Below, one piece after another: positions 33,716-43,649 of a stretch of 64,000 bases of DNA. Both the position numbers and the translations under genes were made by a program. The stretch comes from JANSWY01 sp965243755 (GTDB lineage Bacteria > Bacteroidota > Bacteroidia > Cytophagales > Cyclobacteriaceae): assembly GCA_965243755.1 (NCBI GenBank), contig CBDEVW010000003.1, forward strand, positions 310,001 to 374,000. Reading direction: 5' to 3'. The notes under the pieces were generated by a model that did no database searches, was not told the origin of the DNA, and saw nothing but the letters and a program-made list of their open reading frames with translations. Position 1 is the stretch's first letter; each line of letters opens with the position of its first letter.

Positions 33716-34093
33716 ATGAGAACATTCGGGAGTTTACTAAAAGCGGGTTACGAGCCTAGAAACGGGACATTTCTATGGCGCAAGAACGAAGAACAGCCCT
33801 ACGTAGAGTGGTGCCGATGGAAAGATTATGCTTCCAATAAGAAAAATCATCTCAGGGAAGCCATTATCAAACCATATCAGAAAAAGTACGATCCATATGA
33901 GCTTTATATCCATCAATATTTACCGGATAAACCGATTAAGTGTGTCAAGATTGTGAAACCCTTTCCATTTGCTAAGTTTGGGTATACCCTGGCATTGACC
34001 GATGGTTTTTTATGGCTCAATGACAACATTAAGTTCTCGGAAGAGGACATATATTTATTCCCTACCTATTTTAAACCGATCTACAGCATTTGA
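33716..34093 (+). CDS. Small soluble protein of unknown function
   Basis: 125 residues, basic and aromatic-rich (many Tyr, Trp, Phe, Lys), no signal peptide. The sequence runs FGSLLKAGYEPRNGTFLWRK and PYVEWCRWKDYASNKKN with a C-terminal half holding FGYTLALTDGFLWLNDN. TAATTTTG at 33701-33708 resembles the -7 promoter element just before the ATG, which would make the message nearly leaderless. No family recognised. Confidence 0.6.
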   Translation: MRTFGSLLKAGYEPRNGTFLWRKNEEQPYVEWCRWKDYASNKKNHLREAIIKPYQKKYDPYELYIHQYLPDKPIKCVKIVKPFPFAKFGYTLALTDGFLWLNDNIKFSEEDIYLFPTYFKPIYSI

Positions 34094-34239
34094 CTGGATG
34101 AAGCCAAGCCCGAATTATGCATTAGCAGGCAGCCAGGTCCTGAACATTTAATATTCTTGTGGTTGGCATGCTTAGCATAAATCGGGTGAAATGGTGAACT
34201 TTGGTCTTTGGATGCTGTTTTGTTGTAAATGAACTAATC

Positions 34240-34491
34240 ATGCTGTACTTATATAAGAACCCGACGGATGCCCTTGGAGAGGAGATCGAAGATAAGCTGC
34301 TGGAAATGTCTGCAGCCCATCAGATAGTGGTAACCGAAGAGCCCTCCCACCTTGCTGAGAATGATGTGAAAATCAAATCCAGATCGGCCATATTCAGCTT
34401 CCTGGAATCGTATCAGCAGGAACTCAATACTCCCCACTCCATTTCAGCGGATGCCTGCAGAGTAGATCCTTGCTCTGGCAAAATATGCTAG
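34240..34491 (+). CDS. Small protein with a thioredoxin-like start
   Basis: 83 residues counted from ATG 34240; the longer frame from 34201 begins with a non-ATG codon. The opening MLYLYKNPTDALGEEIEDKL resembles the first strand and helix of glutaredoxin/thioredoxin-fold proteins, but the CxxC pair is absent at that position. Two Cys lie near the end (VDPCSGKIC). The likeness is weak, so the function is open. Confidence 0.5.
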   Translation: MLYLYKNPTDALGEEIEDKLLEMSAAHQIVVTEEPSHLAENDVKIKSRSAIFSFLESYQQELNTPHSISADACRVDPCSGKIC

Positions 34492-34677
34492 TCTAAACTG
34501 TTGGTGTGGATAGCAGGATGTGCTAACTTGAGCTAATGTCCAATCCATACTCATGAAATGTTCATAAAGGAAGTGCTTTATCAACCGAATATGAATATAA
34601 GAGGTACAAATGACAATATTTGGTTCAAAACGTTGTGGAACATTCCATGTGACCGTTGAAATCAAAATTACATACAC

Positions 34678-36234
34678 ATGAAACACCATTTATTCATCCT
34701 CATATTGCTCGGTCTCAGTACGCATGCTTTTACTCAGGACCAGGGCGGAGCGTTTTCCCATCCTACCGGACCATGCCTTTTACCGAAAGAAAGAGCAACA
34801 ATCCAGCAGAGGCTACAAGATAACCGAAAGTTGTTGTTAGTGAGCGCTGGGCTCAATACTGTCAGAAGCAAACAAGTTAATCTCAGTCTTCCGATAAAGG
34901 CATCATCATCATTCGCGGACCATCACTTCTTTGGCATTTCAAATTATGTGGACCACAACGAAAACATTGGGGAGCTGCTGGATTATAATTGTGGTGCCAG
35001 GTCTTATGACACAGAATCAGGCTATAACCATCGTGGCATAGATTACTTCTCCTGGCCATTTTCATGGAGTCTCATGGATAACGACATGGTGGAAATCATC
35101 GCAGCAGCACCAGGCACAATCATTGGTAAGGATGACGGGCATGATGACAAAAGTTGTTCCTTCAATTCCAGTCCCTGGAATGCTGTTTATATTGAACATA
35201 CAGATGGCTCTGTCGCATGGTACGGTCATTTAAAAACTGCCTCCATCACAAGCAAAGCGGTAGGTGAAACGGTAGAAACAGGTGAGTTTTTGGGAATAAT
35301 GGGCAGTAGTGGTAACTCTACGGGCCCTCATTTGCATTTCGAATTATACGATGCATCAGGCAATTTGGTGGACCCATATGAAGGCAGCTGCAACCCCACC
35401 TCAAATACCACATGGTGGCATGAGCAGGAACCTTATTACAGTTCGACCATCAACGCGCTGAAGACTCATGATGCGGCACCTCAGTTTGGTTGCTACAATG
35501 TGGAGTCTCCAAACATTGAAGATGAGTTTACGGTGGGGCAAACCATTTATTTCGCCACATATTTTCGGGATCAGAAGATTGAACACATTAGTTCACATCA
35601 GGTACTACGCCCGGATGGCTCTGTTTTTGAATCATGGACTACCCAAAGTAATGCTGAACACTATTCGGCCTCTTACTGGTACCGTAGCTTTCATATTCCC
35701 CTGAGTGAACAACATGGCGTGTGGACATTCTCTGTGGAATACCTGGGTAAGCACTACCAACACACATTTTGTATATCCCCTACAAGACCATTCATTTCCA
35801 CCAATGGGAATCAACTGATCTCATCAAGTGACGTAAACAACCAGTGGTTTCTGAACGAAGAGGCCATTGATGGCGCTACAGCCAAAACCTACAACGCCAC
35901 TGAAAATGGTAGCTATACCGTTCATGTCACTGCCGAGGGTTGTCCTCCGAGTGCTTTTGCCAGCGCACTTGATTTTGAAGTTATTGTGACCGGTAGTGAT
36001 AATCTAATCAGTGAGGTAGAATTGTATCCTGTGCCTTGCGGCGATCAAATCAGACTGAATAAACTTCCGAAGGGTACATCATTAACGATTTTCAGTCTGG
36101 CGGGCAATATCAGGTTACATGCCAGTGAAATACAGGATGGATGGCTTGATATTGCACATTTAGCTGCAGGAATCTATATATTTAAGATCAGCACTCCATA
36201 TGGCAACAAGCTGCACAGCGTAATAAAAAACTGA
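34678..36234 (+). CDS. T9SS-exported M23-family metallopeptidase
   Basis: 518 residues. A signal peptide (1-19) is followed by an N-terminal region and an M23 (LytM/VanX-like beta) domain at about 110-245 with the zinc ligands His118 and Asp122 (NHRGID) and His218-x-His220 (GPHLHFELYD). Residues ~260-360 form a second beta domain (PSFEV-type, EDEFTVGQTIYFATYFRDQ). The last ~75 residues are a T9SS type A sorting domain (SEVELYPVPCGDQIRLN). It is expected to cleave peptidoglycan or Gly-rich peptide outside the cell. The next gene starts 1 bp after its stop. Confidence 0.92.
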   Translation: MKHHLFILILLGLSTHAFTQDQGGAFSHPTGPCLLPKERATIQQRLQDNRKLLLVSAGLNTVRSKQVNLSLPIKASSSFADHHFFGISNYVDHNENIGELLDYNCGARSYDTESGYNHRGIDYFSWPFSWSLMDNDMVEIIAAAPGTIIGKDDGHDDKSCSFNSSPWNAVYIEHTDGSVAWYGHLKTASITSKAVGETVETGEFLGIMGSSGNSTGPHLHFELYDASGNLVDPYEGSCNPTSNTTWWHEQEPYYSSTINALKTHDAAPQFGCYNVESPNIEDEFTVGQTIYFATYFRDQKIEHISSHQVLRPDGSVFESWTTQSNAEHYSASYWYRSFHIPLSEQHGVWTFSVEYLGKHYQHTFCISPTRPFISTNGNQLISSSDVNNQWFLNEEAIDGATAKTYNATENGSYTVHVTAEGCPPSAFASALDFEVIVTGSDNLISEVELYPVPCGDQIRLNKLPKGTSLTIFSLAGNIRLHASEIQDGWLDIAHLAAGIYIFKISTPYGNKLHSVIKN

Positions 36235-36235
36235 C

Positions 36236-36853
36236 ATGAACATCACCAACGAACAGAAAGACAAGATCCTGAATATGATCAAAAGCGGTCAGAAGATTGC
36301 TGCCATTAAATATATCCGTAAGGAATTTGGAATTACGCTGCGTGAAGCCAAGCGTCTGGCAGATGAGCTGGACCAATCCCTTGGTGGCCATGTAAGTGTC
36401 GAAACACAGGAGGTAGCAAGCGCGGCAGGAAAAGCCATTAGTTGCCTCGGCATGGGGTGCATAGGTGGTTCATTTGGTCTATCTGGCCTGTTGCTGATTC
36501 TCTTTGGAATAGGATTGGCCATTTACAACCAGCAAATGATTAACAATGGCGAATTAGTAGAAGCAGTGGTAATCAGTGATCCGCATCAGCCAGTGTTTGA
36601 GTACATGCTTTACGGTGAAAAACGTACCTACCAATCCTCCACCTACACCGATCCCCCCGACTATATGGTTGGCGACCAGGTAGAACTCTATGTAAATCCC
36701 TCAGACCCGGACGATGTACTGGTCAATTCTAGTTTCGAACGTTGGGGATTTTCGTTGATATTACTCGTATTTGGGGGTATTCTCCTCAGTATTGGTGTAG
36801 GGCTTGGCTTTTTATTTAAAAGATTCGGCAAAAGAGTCAGAGGCTCATCTTAA
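36236..36853 (+). CDS. L7/L12-C-terminal-like plus DUF3592-like membrane protein
   Basis: 205 residues. Residues 1-50 (ILNMIKSGQKIAAIKYIRKE, FGITLREAKRLADEL) match the C-terminal domain fold of ribosomal protein L7/L12, which also occurs as a short module in membrane proteins. Two membrane helices (about 75-98 and 165-190) flank a DUF3592-like beta domain (VVISDPHQPVFEYMLYG, VGDQVELYVNPSDPDDVL). Start 1 bp after the M23 peptidase stop indicates an operon. It overlaps the convergent rhomboid gene by 17 bp. Confidence 0.78.
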   Translation: MNITNEQKDKILNMIKSGQKIAAIKYIRKEFGITLREAKRLADELDQSLGGHVSVETQEVASAAGKAISCLGMGCIGGSFGLSGLLLILFGIGLAIYNQQMINNGELVEAVVISDPHQPVFEYMLYGEKRTYQSSTYTDPPDYMVGDQVELYVNPSDPDDVLVNSSFERWGFSLILLVFGGILLSIGVGLGFLFKRFGKRVRGSS

Positions 36854-38702
36854 CCAGGCCCTCTGATGGTAGTGGCTTAATGCCATGTTCCCGGACAGGG
36901 ATCCATTTTGGTCCGTTTTTCAAGATCACCCTGGCAATTACATTCAACGAATTGGCATCTCCTGAAAGCACGCGAATGTCAAAAACTTCTCCCTCTGGTG
37001 TTATGTTAAAGATCAATTCAGCCTGATAACCAAGGAGTGAATCGCCCATGATATCCCTACGTTCCTGTTCCACATACTCCCAGAATGCCTCCAGTCCATT
37101 TTCCGGATAGGTCATCTGCGCAGAGGCATCATATTGGTATTTGTTGCCATAAATATCATAGGATACCCCATGCAGCAGCCTCCCATCATCATAATATTCC
37201 CTGAAATGTATATTGCCGTCAGGATGGTACCCATAGCTAATGCTGTCCTTTCTACCCCCTGTATAGTATTCATATTTAGCCAGCACTCCATTGGTGTGGT
37301 ATTCCCGAATGGCGCCCTCCCCTTTTGAAACCTGCAGTTCCAGGCTGTCAGACCAGTGATTGATCAAATACCCCTGGTCTCTAAAGCGAATTTCATCCTG
37401 CAAGTGCCCTGACTTACTGAAATATTCCCACTTTCCTATTTTCCATTCTTCCCTGTACCTCCCTGCCGACTCATACAGGCTGTCTTTGGAGTAATAGATA
37501 AATACCCCATCTTTCAAATCTGCCTTGTATTCACCTTTCATCTGGATTCCTCCATCAAGGTAATAGTCCCTAACTGGCCCATCCCATCTTCCCAGGCTGT
37601 CTTTATAACCTCTTCTGTAGTATTTGGCATTTGTAATGTCACACTTCTTCCAGTCCTTGTCATAGAATTGCTCTACCACGACAAGGTTCTTTGATGGTTC
37701 CGAAACTTCTTCTTCAGGTGATGCATTGGCTTCCATTCTCAGGTTATACTTCAAAGGTTGTCTTTGCCTGTACACGGTTTGCGCCCACTCAATGCTGTCA
37801 TAATAGATGTATGATTCTCTTTCCAGAAGAGTGATGTAGAAACGGGTTTCCTCTTTTCTTTTTTGCACAGCCCTCTGAACTTCTGCAAGGTCTGCCTGAA
37901 GCTCATCAGGAATATCGGTCGGCAATGAATCCAGCCCGGTTTGAACCGTGTCAAGTAATCCTCTTAAACCTCTCAAACGGCTCAGAGCCAAACTATCATC
38001 TTCTGCTTCAAAAACAGCACTGAATTGATCTTCTGCTTTGATAAATTCCTGAAATGTCTCGAAATACTGCACCTGGTACCTCGGGATTGCCAGGTAGATC
38101 AGGACCATGACTAAAGCAGCCGCTCCAAACTTCAGCAACTGCGTAGATTTCCGGAAAGGGAAAAGCACAAACAAAACAGCGAGTGCAATACCGGTAAACA
38201 TCCCACCAAAATGCCCCGCATTATCGAAAGGTAAATATTGTCCGGCTACAAAAATGATCGTGATGAACAGGAAAAAATTGAACAATACTTTCCAAAGCTG
38301 TAATGGATCTTTTCTATTGACTACCAGCAAGAGTACAATCTCAAACCCATACAAACCAAAAATCGCCCCACTGGCCCCAACACTGATTGTAAACAAGTTC
38401 CAGTAAACACTCAACAGTCCACTTCCAATGGCACTTAACAGGTATAACGCCATAAAATATGCACTGCCTACTGCTGGTTCCAGTTGCCGGCCTATCTGGA
38501 AAAGCGCCAGCATATTGACCAACAAATGCAATAAACCACCATGCAGAAATGCACTACTGATTATGCGCCACCATTGATCATGCAATACATAAGGGGCGAA
38601 GTTTGCTCCCCAATCTAAAATTTCCGGACCACTGGTCACCGAGACACCTGATATCAGGAGGTTGATGGCAATCAGTCCATATGTGACCAGGGGTAATTTC
38701 AT
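36837..38702 (-). CDS. Rhomboid protease fused to MORN-like repeats and a TonB-like end
   Basis: 621 residues. The N-terminal rhomboid domain (1-195, six helices) has the catalytic pair Ser111 (GASG) and His164 (GHFGG). Residues ~200-330 are helical. Residues ~360-520 hold MORN-like (YwqK-type) repeats such as DGGIQMKGEYKADLKDGVF and TNGVLAKYEYYTGGRKD. The last ~75 residues resemble the TonB C-terminal domain (FDIRVLSGDANSLNVI). Rhomboids cut membrane proteins inside the bilayer; the added domains should lie on one face and may bind substrate. It is 3 bp from the SRPBCC gene at 38706. Confidence 0.85.
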   Translation of the reverse strand: MKLPLVTYGLIAINLLISGVSVTSGPEILDWGANFAPYVLHDQWWRIISSAFLHGGLLHLLVNMLALFQIGRQLEPAVGSAYFMALYLLSAIGSGLLSVYWNLFTISVGASGAIFGLYGFEIVLLLVVNRKDPLQLWKVLFNFFLFITIIFVAGQYLPFDNAGHFGGMFTGIALAVLFVLFPFRKSTQLLKFGAAALVMVLIYLAIPRYQVQYFETFQEFIKAEDQFSAVFEAEDDSLALSRLRGLRGLLDTVQTGLDSLPTDIPDELQADLAEVQRAVQKRKEETRFYITLLERESYIYYDSIEWAQTVYRQRQPLKYNLRMEANASPEEEVSEPSKNLVVVEQFYDKDWKKCDITNAKYYRRGYKDSLGRWDGPVRDYYLDGGIQMKGEYKADLKDGVFIYYSKDSLYESAGRYREEWKIGKWEYFSKSGHLQDEIRFRDQGYLINHWSDSLELQVSKGEGAIREYHTNGVLAKYEYYTGGRKDSISYGYHPDGNIHFREYYDDGRLLHGVSYDIYGNKYQYDASAQMTYPENGLEAFWEYVEQERRDIMGDSLLGYQAELIFNITPEGEVFDIRVLSGDANSLNVIARVILKNGPKWIPVREHGIKPLPSEGLVKMSL

Positions 38703-38705
38703 AGA

Positions 38706-39089
38706 TTACTCTTCTTCATAAAATTCGATCAACGATCCAAAATAACTTTGGTTCCACCCTTCTACAAAATCATCATAATCCTCATCAGGGATGTTGGTAT
38801 GTCTCAACTCAACTGAGGTCCCTCTCTTATGTTCATGCAATATGATGGTGACGATAGATTCCTCTTTTTGTTCACCAAAATACCACTGCTGTTCAATTCG
38901 TTTACCGGGCTCAAAACTTAAGTTCTTTCCAGCAATGCTCCCATCCCACATGGAGAACTCAGAGCCGGGTTCAGTGGACATTTCGGCAGGTTCTCCTGTC
39001 CACAGTTGAATGGTCCCTGGATGCGTGAGTGCACCATATACTTCTTCGGGTGGTGCTGGTATGATGTAATATTTTTTATAATCTTTCAT
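38706..39089 (-). CDS. SRPBCC (AHSA1-like) domain protein
   Basis: 127 residues, one full domain: KKYYIIPAPPEEVYGALTHP, then TIQLWTGEPAEMSTEPGSEF and a C-terminal helix DFVEGWNQSYFGSLIEFYEE. This group binds hydrophobic ligands or associates with Hsp90-type chaperones; specific role unknown. Its stop is 3 bp upstream of the rhomboid start on the same strand, so the two are co-transcribed. Confidence 0.87.
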   Translation of the reverse strand: MKDYKKYYIIPAPPEEVYGALTHPGTIQLWTGEPAEMSTEPGSEFSMWDGSIAGKNLSFEPGKRIEQQWYFGEQKEESIVTIILHEHKRGTSVELRHTNIPDEDYDDFVEGWNQSYFGSLIEFYEEE

Positions 39090-39124
39090 TGCCTTAATTA
39101 CTGGTGTCTTTGGAACCTGTGAAA

Positions 39125-40252
39125 TTAATACTTAATTGTAAAATTAACTCCCGGGTCGGTCATGATAAAGCGTTCCCTTCCACCTATCTGGTAAGGATAA
39201 ACGGCATTTAGTCGCTTGATATATTCCTTTAAATTGGTTAACCTAACAACCTTCTTTCTTTTTTTCTTATATCGCACAAAAAAATCCTCCCAATGGCATA
39301 TCAGAATCATTTCTGGTTCCAGGTGATTCACCAGGGCTTCCGGGTAATCTGTGGTGAACTTATAGGATGCAGCACCCAGGATGGCCAGGTCAACAGGTAC
39401 TTTTTTGAGTGACTCATTGAGCCAACCATGTTTAGGAGGGGCAGCTGAACTTTGAATATATATCCTGAAAGCAACCTCATCATTCTCATCGAGATAATCA
39501 ATCAGGAAAGCGAAGGTCTGTCCCAGGCGCCATTTTCCGGGTCGGGATCTTTGTCCTGGTTTCTTAAATTTCTTTTTCGTTTCCGCCTCTCCTTCATACA
39601 ACCGAAGACTTTTATAATGAGGGGCATGTGTAGTGGCGATCGGTGTAATCACTACAGTACTGTCACGATCAATGGGATATGAAGTGCCCTCCTGGTACCA
39701 TGACGCCAATGGCTTTTGCTGTAAATCAATGACCTGCTGAGGATAAACAACGGATTCCAATATATTTTTTGCGGAGCTGGAGCAATAAATCCTGTTGATC
39801 GTTGTATCCGTCCGTTTCAGGTGAACGAAAGGCACATCCATCAAATGGTCGTAATGAGAGTGACTGACAAGTATTGCCTTGTTCTTCGCACGAATGTTTT
39901 CTTTGATTCCGTCGAGACCATGATTTACATTTCTTCTCTTGGTTTTAAGCCCAGTAGTCAGTAACCCAAGCGGATTTGTATTGGAGAAAAAAGGATCGAT
40001 CAGCAATGCAGAACTTCCCCTCTCCAGGTAGAATCCACCGCACCCGAGATACCGTGCTTTAATCTCCTGACTGTGTTTTTTGTCAAAAGTCAGTGCAAAG
40101 GATTCTTTTTTGTAAAATGATCGGTTGACATACGGAGAGTCTGTTCCTTTAACGTTCCCGTCCTTATTAAATAATCGCCTGGTTGACTTAGAACAGGAAA
40201 TTGTTGCAAGTATCAGCAGGTAGAGGCCAACGAAAGTACAATAGCGCTTCAT
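39125..40252 (-). CDS. Metallo-beta-lactamase-fold lipoprotein
   Basis: 375 residues. A lipoprotein signal (LYLLILATISC, lipobox Cys20) precedes an MBL domain with the metal site H131-x-H133-x-D135-H136 (SHSHYDH) and a last His in LICHWEDFF. The overall layout (GCGGFYLERGSSALLIDPFFS) is that of the UlaG/NAPE-PLD-like hydrolase group, which cuts phosphodiester or lactone substrates. The substrate is unknown. Its start touches the glycerate kinase stop, so it follows in the same operon. Confidence 0.85.
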   Translation of the reverse strand: MKRYCTFVGLYLLILATISCSKSTRRLFNKDGNVKGTDSPYVNRSFYKKESFALTFDKKHSQEIKARYLGCGGFYLERGSSALLIDPFFSNTNPLGLLTTGLKTKRRNVNHGLDGIKENIRAKNKAILVSHSHYDHLMDVPFVHLKRTDTTINRIYCSSSAKNILESVVYPQQVIDLQQKPLASWYQEGTSYPIDRDSTVVITPIATTHAPHYKSLRLYEGEAETKKKFKKPGQRSRPGKWRLGQTFAFLIDYLDENDEVAFRIYIQSSAAPPKHGWLNESLKKVPVDLAILGAASYKFTTDYPEALVNHLEPEMILICHWEDFFVRYKKKRKKVVRLTNLKEYIKRLNAVYPYQIGGRERFIMTDPGVNFTIKY

Positions 40253-41359
40253 CTATATGAAATTTTGAATTCTTTCCATGACCAGGTTACCAGCATTCCT
40301 TATAGCCTCCTTTGTTGACGTCTCCCTGCCTGTCAGTGAAACTACCTTATCCAGTCCAAGCTCAGCATAATCCTTTTGTTCCAGATCTGTCGTTCCGCAA
40401 ATCACGCCAAGGGGTTTCCCCCACTTCTGACACCTTTCGGCAACTCCGGCAATGACCTTACCATAAATGGTTTGCTGATCAAACTTGCCTTCTCCGGTGA
40501 TTACATAATCTGCTTCTTGTAGAAGTGTATCGAAATTTATCAGATCAAGCATGGTTTGAATACCGCTTGCTAACCTTGCATTGAGAAACACCACAGCACC
40601 TCCTCCCAATCCACCAGCGGCTCCACTTCCAGCCATTGCCTGAAGATGCACACCTTGTTTTTGTCTGACCAGGTTTGCAAATTTCTCCAGTCCCTGGTCC
40701 AGGTGTTTGATTTCCTGTTCATTGGCTCCTTTCTGCCCGGCATACATCCTGGCAGCACCCTGAGGTCCATAGAAAGGATTGTTTACGTCCGTAACGACAT
40801 GAAAATTCACTGTTTCATCGATCACTTGTGGGTCCACCAGTTGATAGTCATGCACCGACCCCAGACATTCTCCGGTGGTTCCAAGGTTCTCTCCATATTC
40901 ATCATAGAACTGATATCCAAGTGCACTGGCCATCCCAATTCCAGCGTCATTGGTAGAACTTCCGCCCACAAAAAGGTACACTTCTGTGGCTCCATTGTTA
41001 ATGGCATCAACGATTAACTCGCCGGTTCCATAAGTCGAGGTGTGCATTGGGTTTCGTTCTTCGGAGGTCAAAAGCTGCAACCCGGAGGCCATGGCCATTT
41101 CGATAAAAGCGGTTGAACCTTTCCTGTAATAGGTGGCCATTGTTGGTCTGAACAGTGGATCATTCACTTCAAGAATCACCGGTTCAAGATCGAGATGGCT
41201 GCTGAGGATATCGATTGTTCCATCTCCTCCATCCGCCAAGGGCAATTTCAACACTTCCACCGCTGCATTTCGCCGTTTCAAACCGGCCTCTGCGAAATCA
41301 CACACCTCCTGAGCAGAAAGAGATCCTTTGAATTTGTCTGGACATATCAATATTTTCAT
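40253..41359 (-). CDS. Glycerate kinase (GarK/GlxK type)
   Basis: About 368 residues counted from the Met at 41359; the extra 17 residues upstream lack support. The start KILICPDKFKGSLSAQEVCD and the body LPLADGGDGTIDIL, GGSSTNDAGIGMASALGY and GEGKFDQQTIYGK are hallmarks of the glycerate 2-kinase family. It phosphorylates D-glycerate with ATP, feeding it into central metabolism. The MBL lipoprotein gene follows without a gap; the reason for that pairing is unknown. Confidence 0.93.
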   Translation of the reverse strand: MKILICPDKFKGSLSAQEVCDFAEAGLKRRNAAVEVLKLPLADGGDGTIDILSSHLDLEPVILEVNDPLFRPTMATYYRKGSTAFIEMAMASGLQLLTSEERNPMHTSTYGTGELIVDAINNGATEVYLFVGGSSTNDAGIGMASALGYQFYDEYGENLGTTGECLGSVHDYQLVDPQVIDETVNFHVVTDVNNPFYGPQGAARMYAGQKGANEQEIKHLDQGLEKFANLVRQKQGVHLQAMAGSGAAGGLGGGAVVFLNARLASGIQTMLDLINFDTLLQEADYVITGEGKFDQQTIYGKVIAGVAERCQKWGKPLGVICGTTDLEQKDYAELGLDKVVSLTGRETSTKEAIRNAGNLVMERIQNFI

Positions 41360-41684
41360 AGCACCTTGTAAGGTCTGTTTGGTTATGCTGAGAACTGTCA
41401 TCCTCTCCAACTAATCTATTATTGATCACTCAGTAAACCAACTTACCGGCTCGATTCATTGAGATTTATTTTTTTTCAATTGGTATTACGACAGACATTT
41501 GGCTGCTCCATTGAAGAACTGCATTGAATAAATATGGTTTTATGAAGTATTTTTTGTAGATTAAAGTAGCTTTGAGCTTAGTCTGCAAATGTTGGAACAA
41601 GCATTCGGCTAATTGTAGTCACCAGCTACAGAACTTTGGCACACAAATTATTTCAGAGTGAATACTATCATCTAAAGTACCAAT

Positions 41685-43649
41685 ATGCTTAAAAAGCTAT
41701 CTGGTCTGCTACTAGGATTGATATGCGCTTTTGGGAATAGTGCGCTAGGATCAATCGCAGACCTGACACACATCAATCCTGAAGAAGGAGCAATTCTCAA
41801 CGGCAAATGGGAATTCTACTGGAATCAATTCGTGACCAGGGATCATCCCGGAACGCTTGATTCTTACATCGAGCTACCTTGCTACTGGAACAAAGAGTAT
41901 CCCTCATTCGGCTATGCTACGCTTCAAAAGCAAATCATTCTCCCTCCTTCCAACCAACTTCTGGGTATTGAGATTTCCCATATTCATTCTTCTTACCGGA
42001 TAATCGTAGAACAAGACACATTACATACTAGTGGTGTAACGCATATGGACCCTGCCATTCACCAGCCGAAAAGACAACCAGTGGTCATTCCACTTAGTGG
42101 CTTCCCACCCGGGGATACGCTGACGCTTTCTATTCAAATCTCCAACTACTCTCATTACCTGGCAGGAGTTGAAGGCCATATCAAAGTGGGACTTTTCAAA
42201 GACCTTGAAAACTCTATGTTTCGAAACCAGGCACTTAACTTATTTGCTGCGGGATGTTTTATAGTAGTAGCTGTCACGCTGATTATATTCTTCTTCATGT
42301 TTAGTTTTCACATTAAACGTATGGGTGGTGAAGTAATCTCCTACGCACTGTTTTGTATGGCCATAGGGTATCGCATTTTGGGTAGCGGCTCCTTCCCTTT
42401 GCACCGTTTGATCAACAACATGAACTATGAATTGTCTCTGCGATTGGAATACATGAGTTTCTTCCTTGCGGGGTTGTTTGGCATTGTCTATTTGTGGTAC
42501 CTCTACCCACGGCAATCCAACAGGACCATCATCTTCTCATACGCAGGAATTTCAGGCTTAGGCGCATTCCTTTGCTTGTTTCTTGACCCTGTTGCGCTGG
42601 CCATGATCAGCAGAGGACATATATTTCTTGCGGCCCTGGTTACCCTACATGCAATACAGGTGATTTATCGAGCAATACAGGATGATGAGAAAGGTGCTAA
42701 AATAATTGCCATTGCCTGCGGTATTATGACAGGCCTGGTGTTGCTTGAAATGGCGGTCGCCACTGACAACCTGATGCCTAATAACCTTTTTCAGACACTG
42801 GGACTGCTGTTGTTCAGTTTTGCCAACAACATTGCTCTTTTGGACCGGTTCATTTATGGTTACAAAAATTATCAAAACAAAAAGTACGAAGCTGACATCA
42901 GTCAGAATCAAAAATTGCTGATGTCATTGGTTGCACATGAGATCAAAACGCCTCTTAGTCAATTGAAGCTCAACGCGGAAATGTTGCAAATGCTGAGCGA
43001 AAATGGGGAGTACGAGAAACTAATGGAAAAAGTACCCCGGATTGTCGGGAGGACCAGTGCTTCTGTGGAAAATCTCAATGGTATGGTCACAGATCTGATG
43101 CATTTCACTTCTCAAAATAACATGTCTAAAACTCCTTATAGTCAGACCTGTATTGTGGATAGAATGGTGAATGAAATCAACGTAAAAGTGACCGACATGA
43201 CCAAATACAAAAACCATATTGTCCGGACCAATGAAACGGTCATGGAATACCTCATCCACACCCTGGTAAGTAACGCTCAAAAATTCACTCCGGAAGGTAA
43301 TCAACCACCTGAGGTGATCATCTCAGACAAAAGAGGTAAACTGATCATCTCCATCATCGATTATGGTATTGGAATGAGTGAGGAGGATCAAAAGGAACTG
43401 GGTAAGCCATTCATTAAGATGAATTTGAAAAAAGATGGTACAGGTCTTGGGTTCTACCTTACTAAAAACCTGATTGAAGGTTTGGGGCACGAGTTGGTCG
43501 TGGAAAGTGAAAAAGGAAAGGGAACAACTGTAACGCTTATTTTAGATGCCTTCAATTCCAGTGCATTCAGAAGATTGAAGTTAAGAAAGCCCCTGAACAA
43601 ACCTACCGACGATTCCGACAATCAATGGATATCTACCGGAGCAGCTTGA
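41685..43649 (+). CDS. 7TMR-DISM sensor histidine kinase
   Basis: 654 residues. A signal peptide (1-22) is followed by an exported DISM extracellular domain (about 30-170, GKWEFYWNQF) and seven helices (about 185-390). Then come a HisKA domain with the phospho-acceptor His418 (VAHEIKTPLSQL) and an ATPase domain with N-box TLVSNAQKF, G-box DYGIGMSEED and GTGLGFYLTKNL. It senses a signal outside the inner membrane and phosphorylates a partner. The likely partner is the LytTR regulator encoded convergently at 43633-44358. Confidence 0.93.
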   Translation: MLKKLSGLLLGLICAFGNSALGSIADLTHINPEEGAILNGKWEFYWNQFVTRDHPGTLDSYIELPCYWNKEYPSFGYATLQKQIILPPSNQLLGIEISHIHSSYRIIVEQDTLHTSGVTHMDPAIHQPKRQPVVIPLSGFPPGDTLTLSIQISNYSHYLAGVEGHIKVGLFKDLENSMFRNQALNLFAAGCFIVVAVTLIIFFFMFSFHIKRMGGEVISYALFCMAIGYRILGSGSFPLHRLINNMNYELSLRLEYMSFFLAGLFGIVYLWYLYPRQSNRTIIFSYAGISGLGAFLCLFLDPVALAMISRGHIFLAALVTLHAIQVIYRAIQDDEKGAKIIAIACGIMTGLVLLEMAVATDNLMPNNLFQTLGLLLFSFANNIALLDRFIYGYKNYQNKKYEADISQNQKLLMSLVAHEIKTPLSQLKLNAEMLQMLSENGEYEKLMEKVPRIVGRTSASVENLNGMVTDLMHFTSQNNMSKTPYSQTCIVDRMVNEINVKVTDMTKYKNHIVRTNETVMEYLIHTLVSNAQKFTPEGNQPPEVIISDKRGKLIISIIDYGIGMSEEDQKELGKPFIKMNLKKDGTGLGFYLTKNLIEGLGHELVVESEKGKGTTVTLILDAFNSSAFRRLKLRKPLNKPTDDSDNQWISTGAA

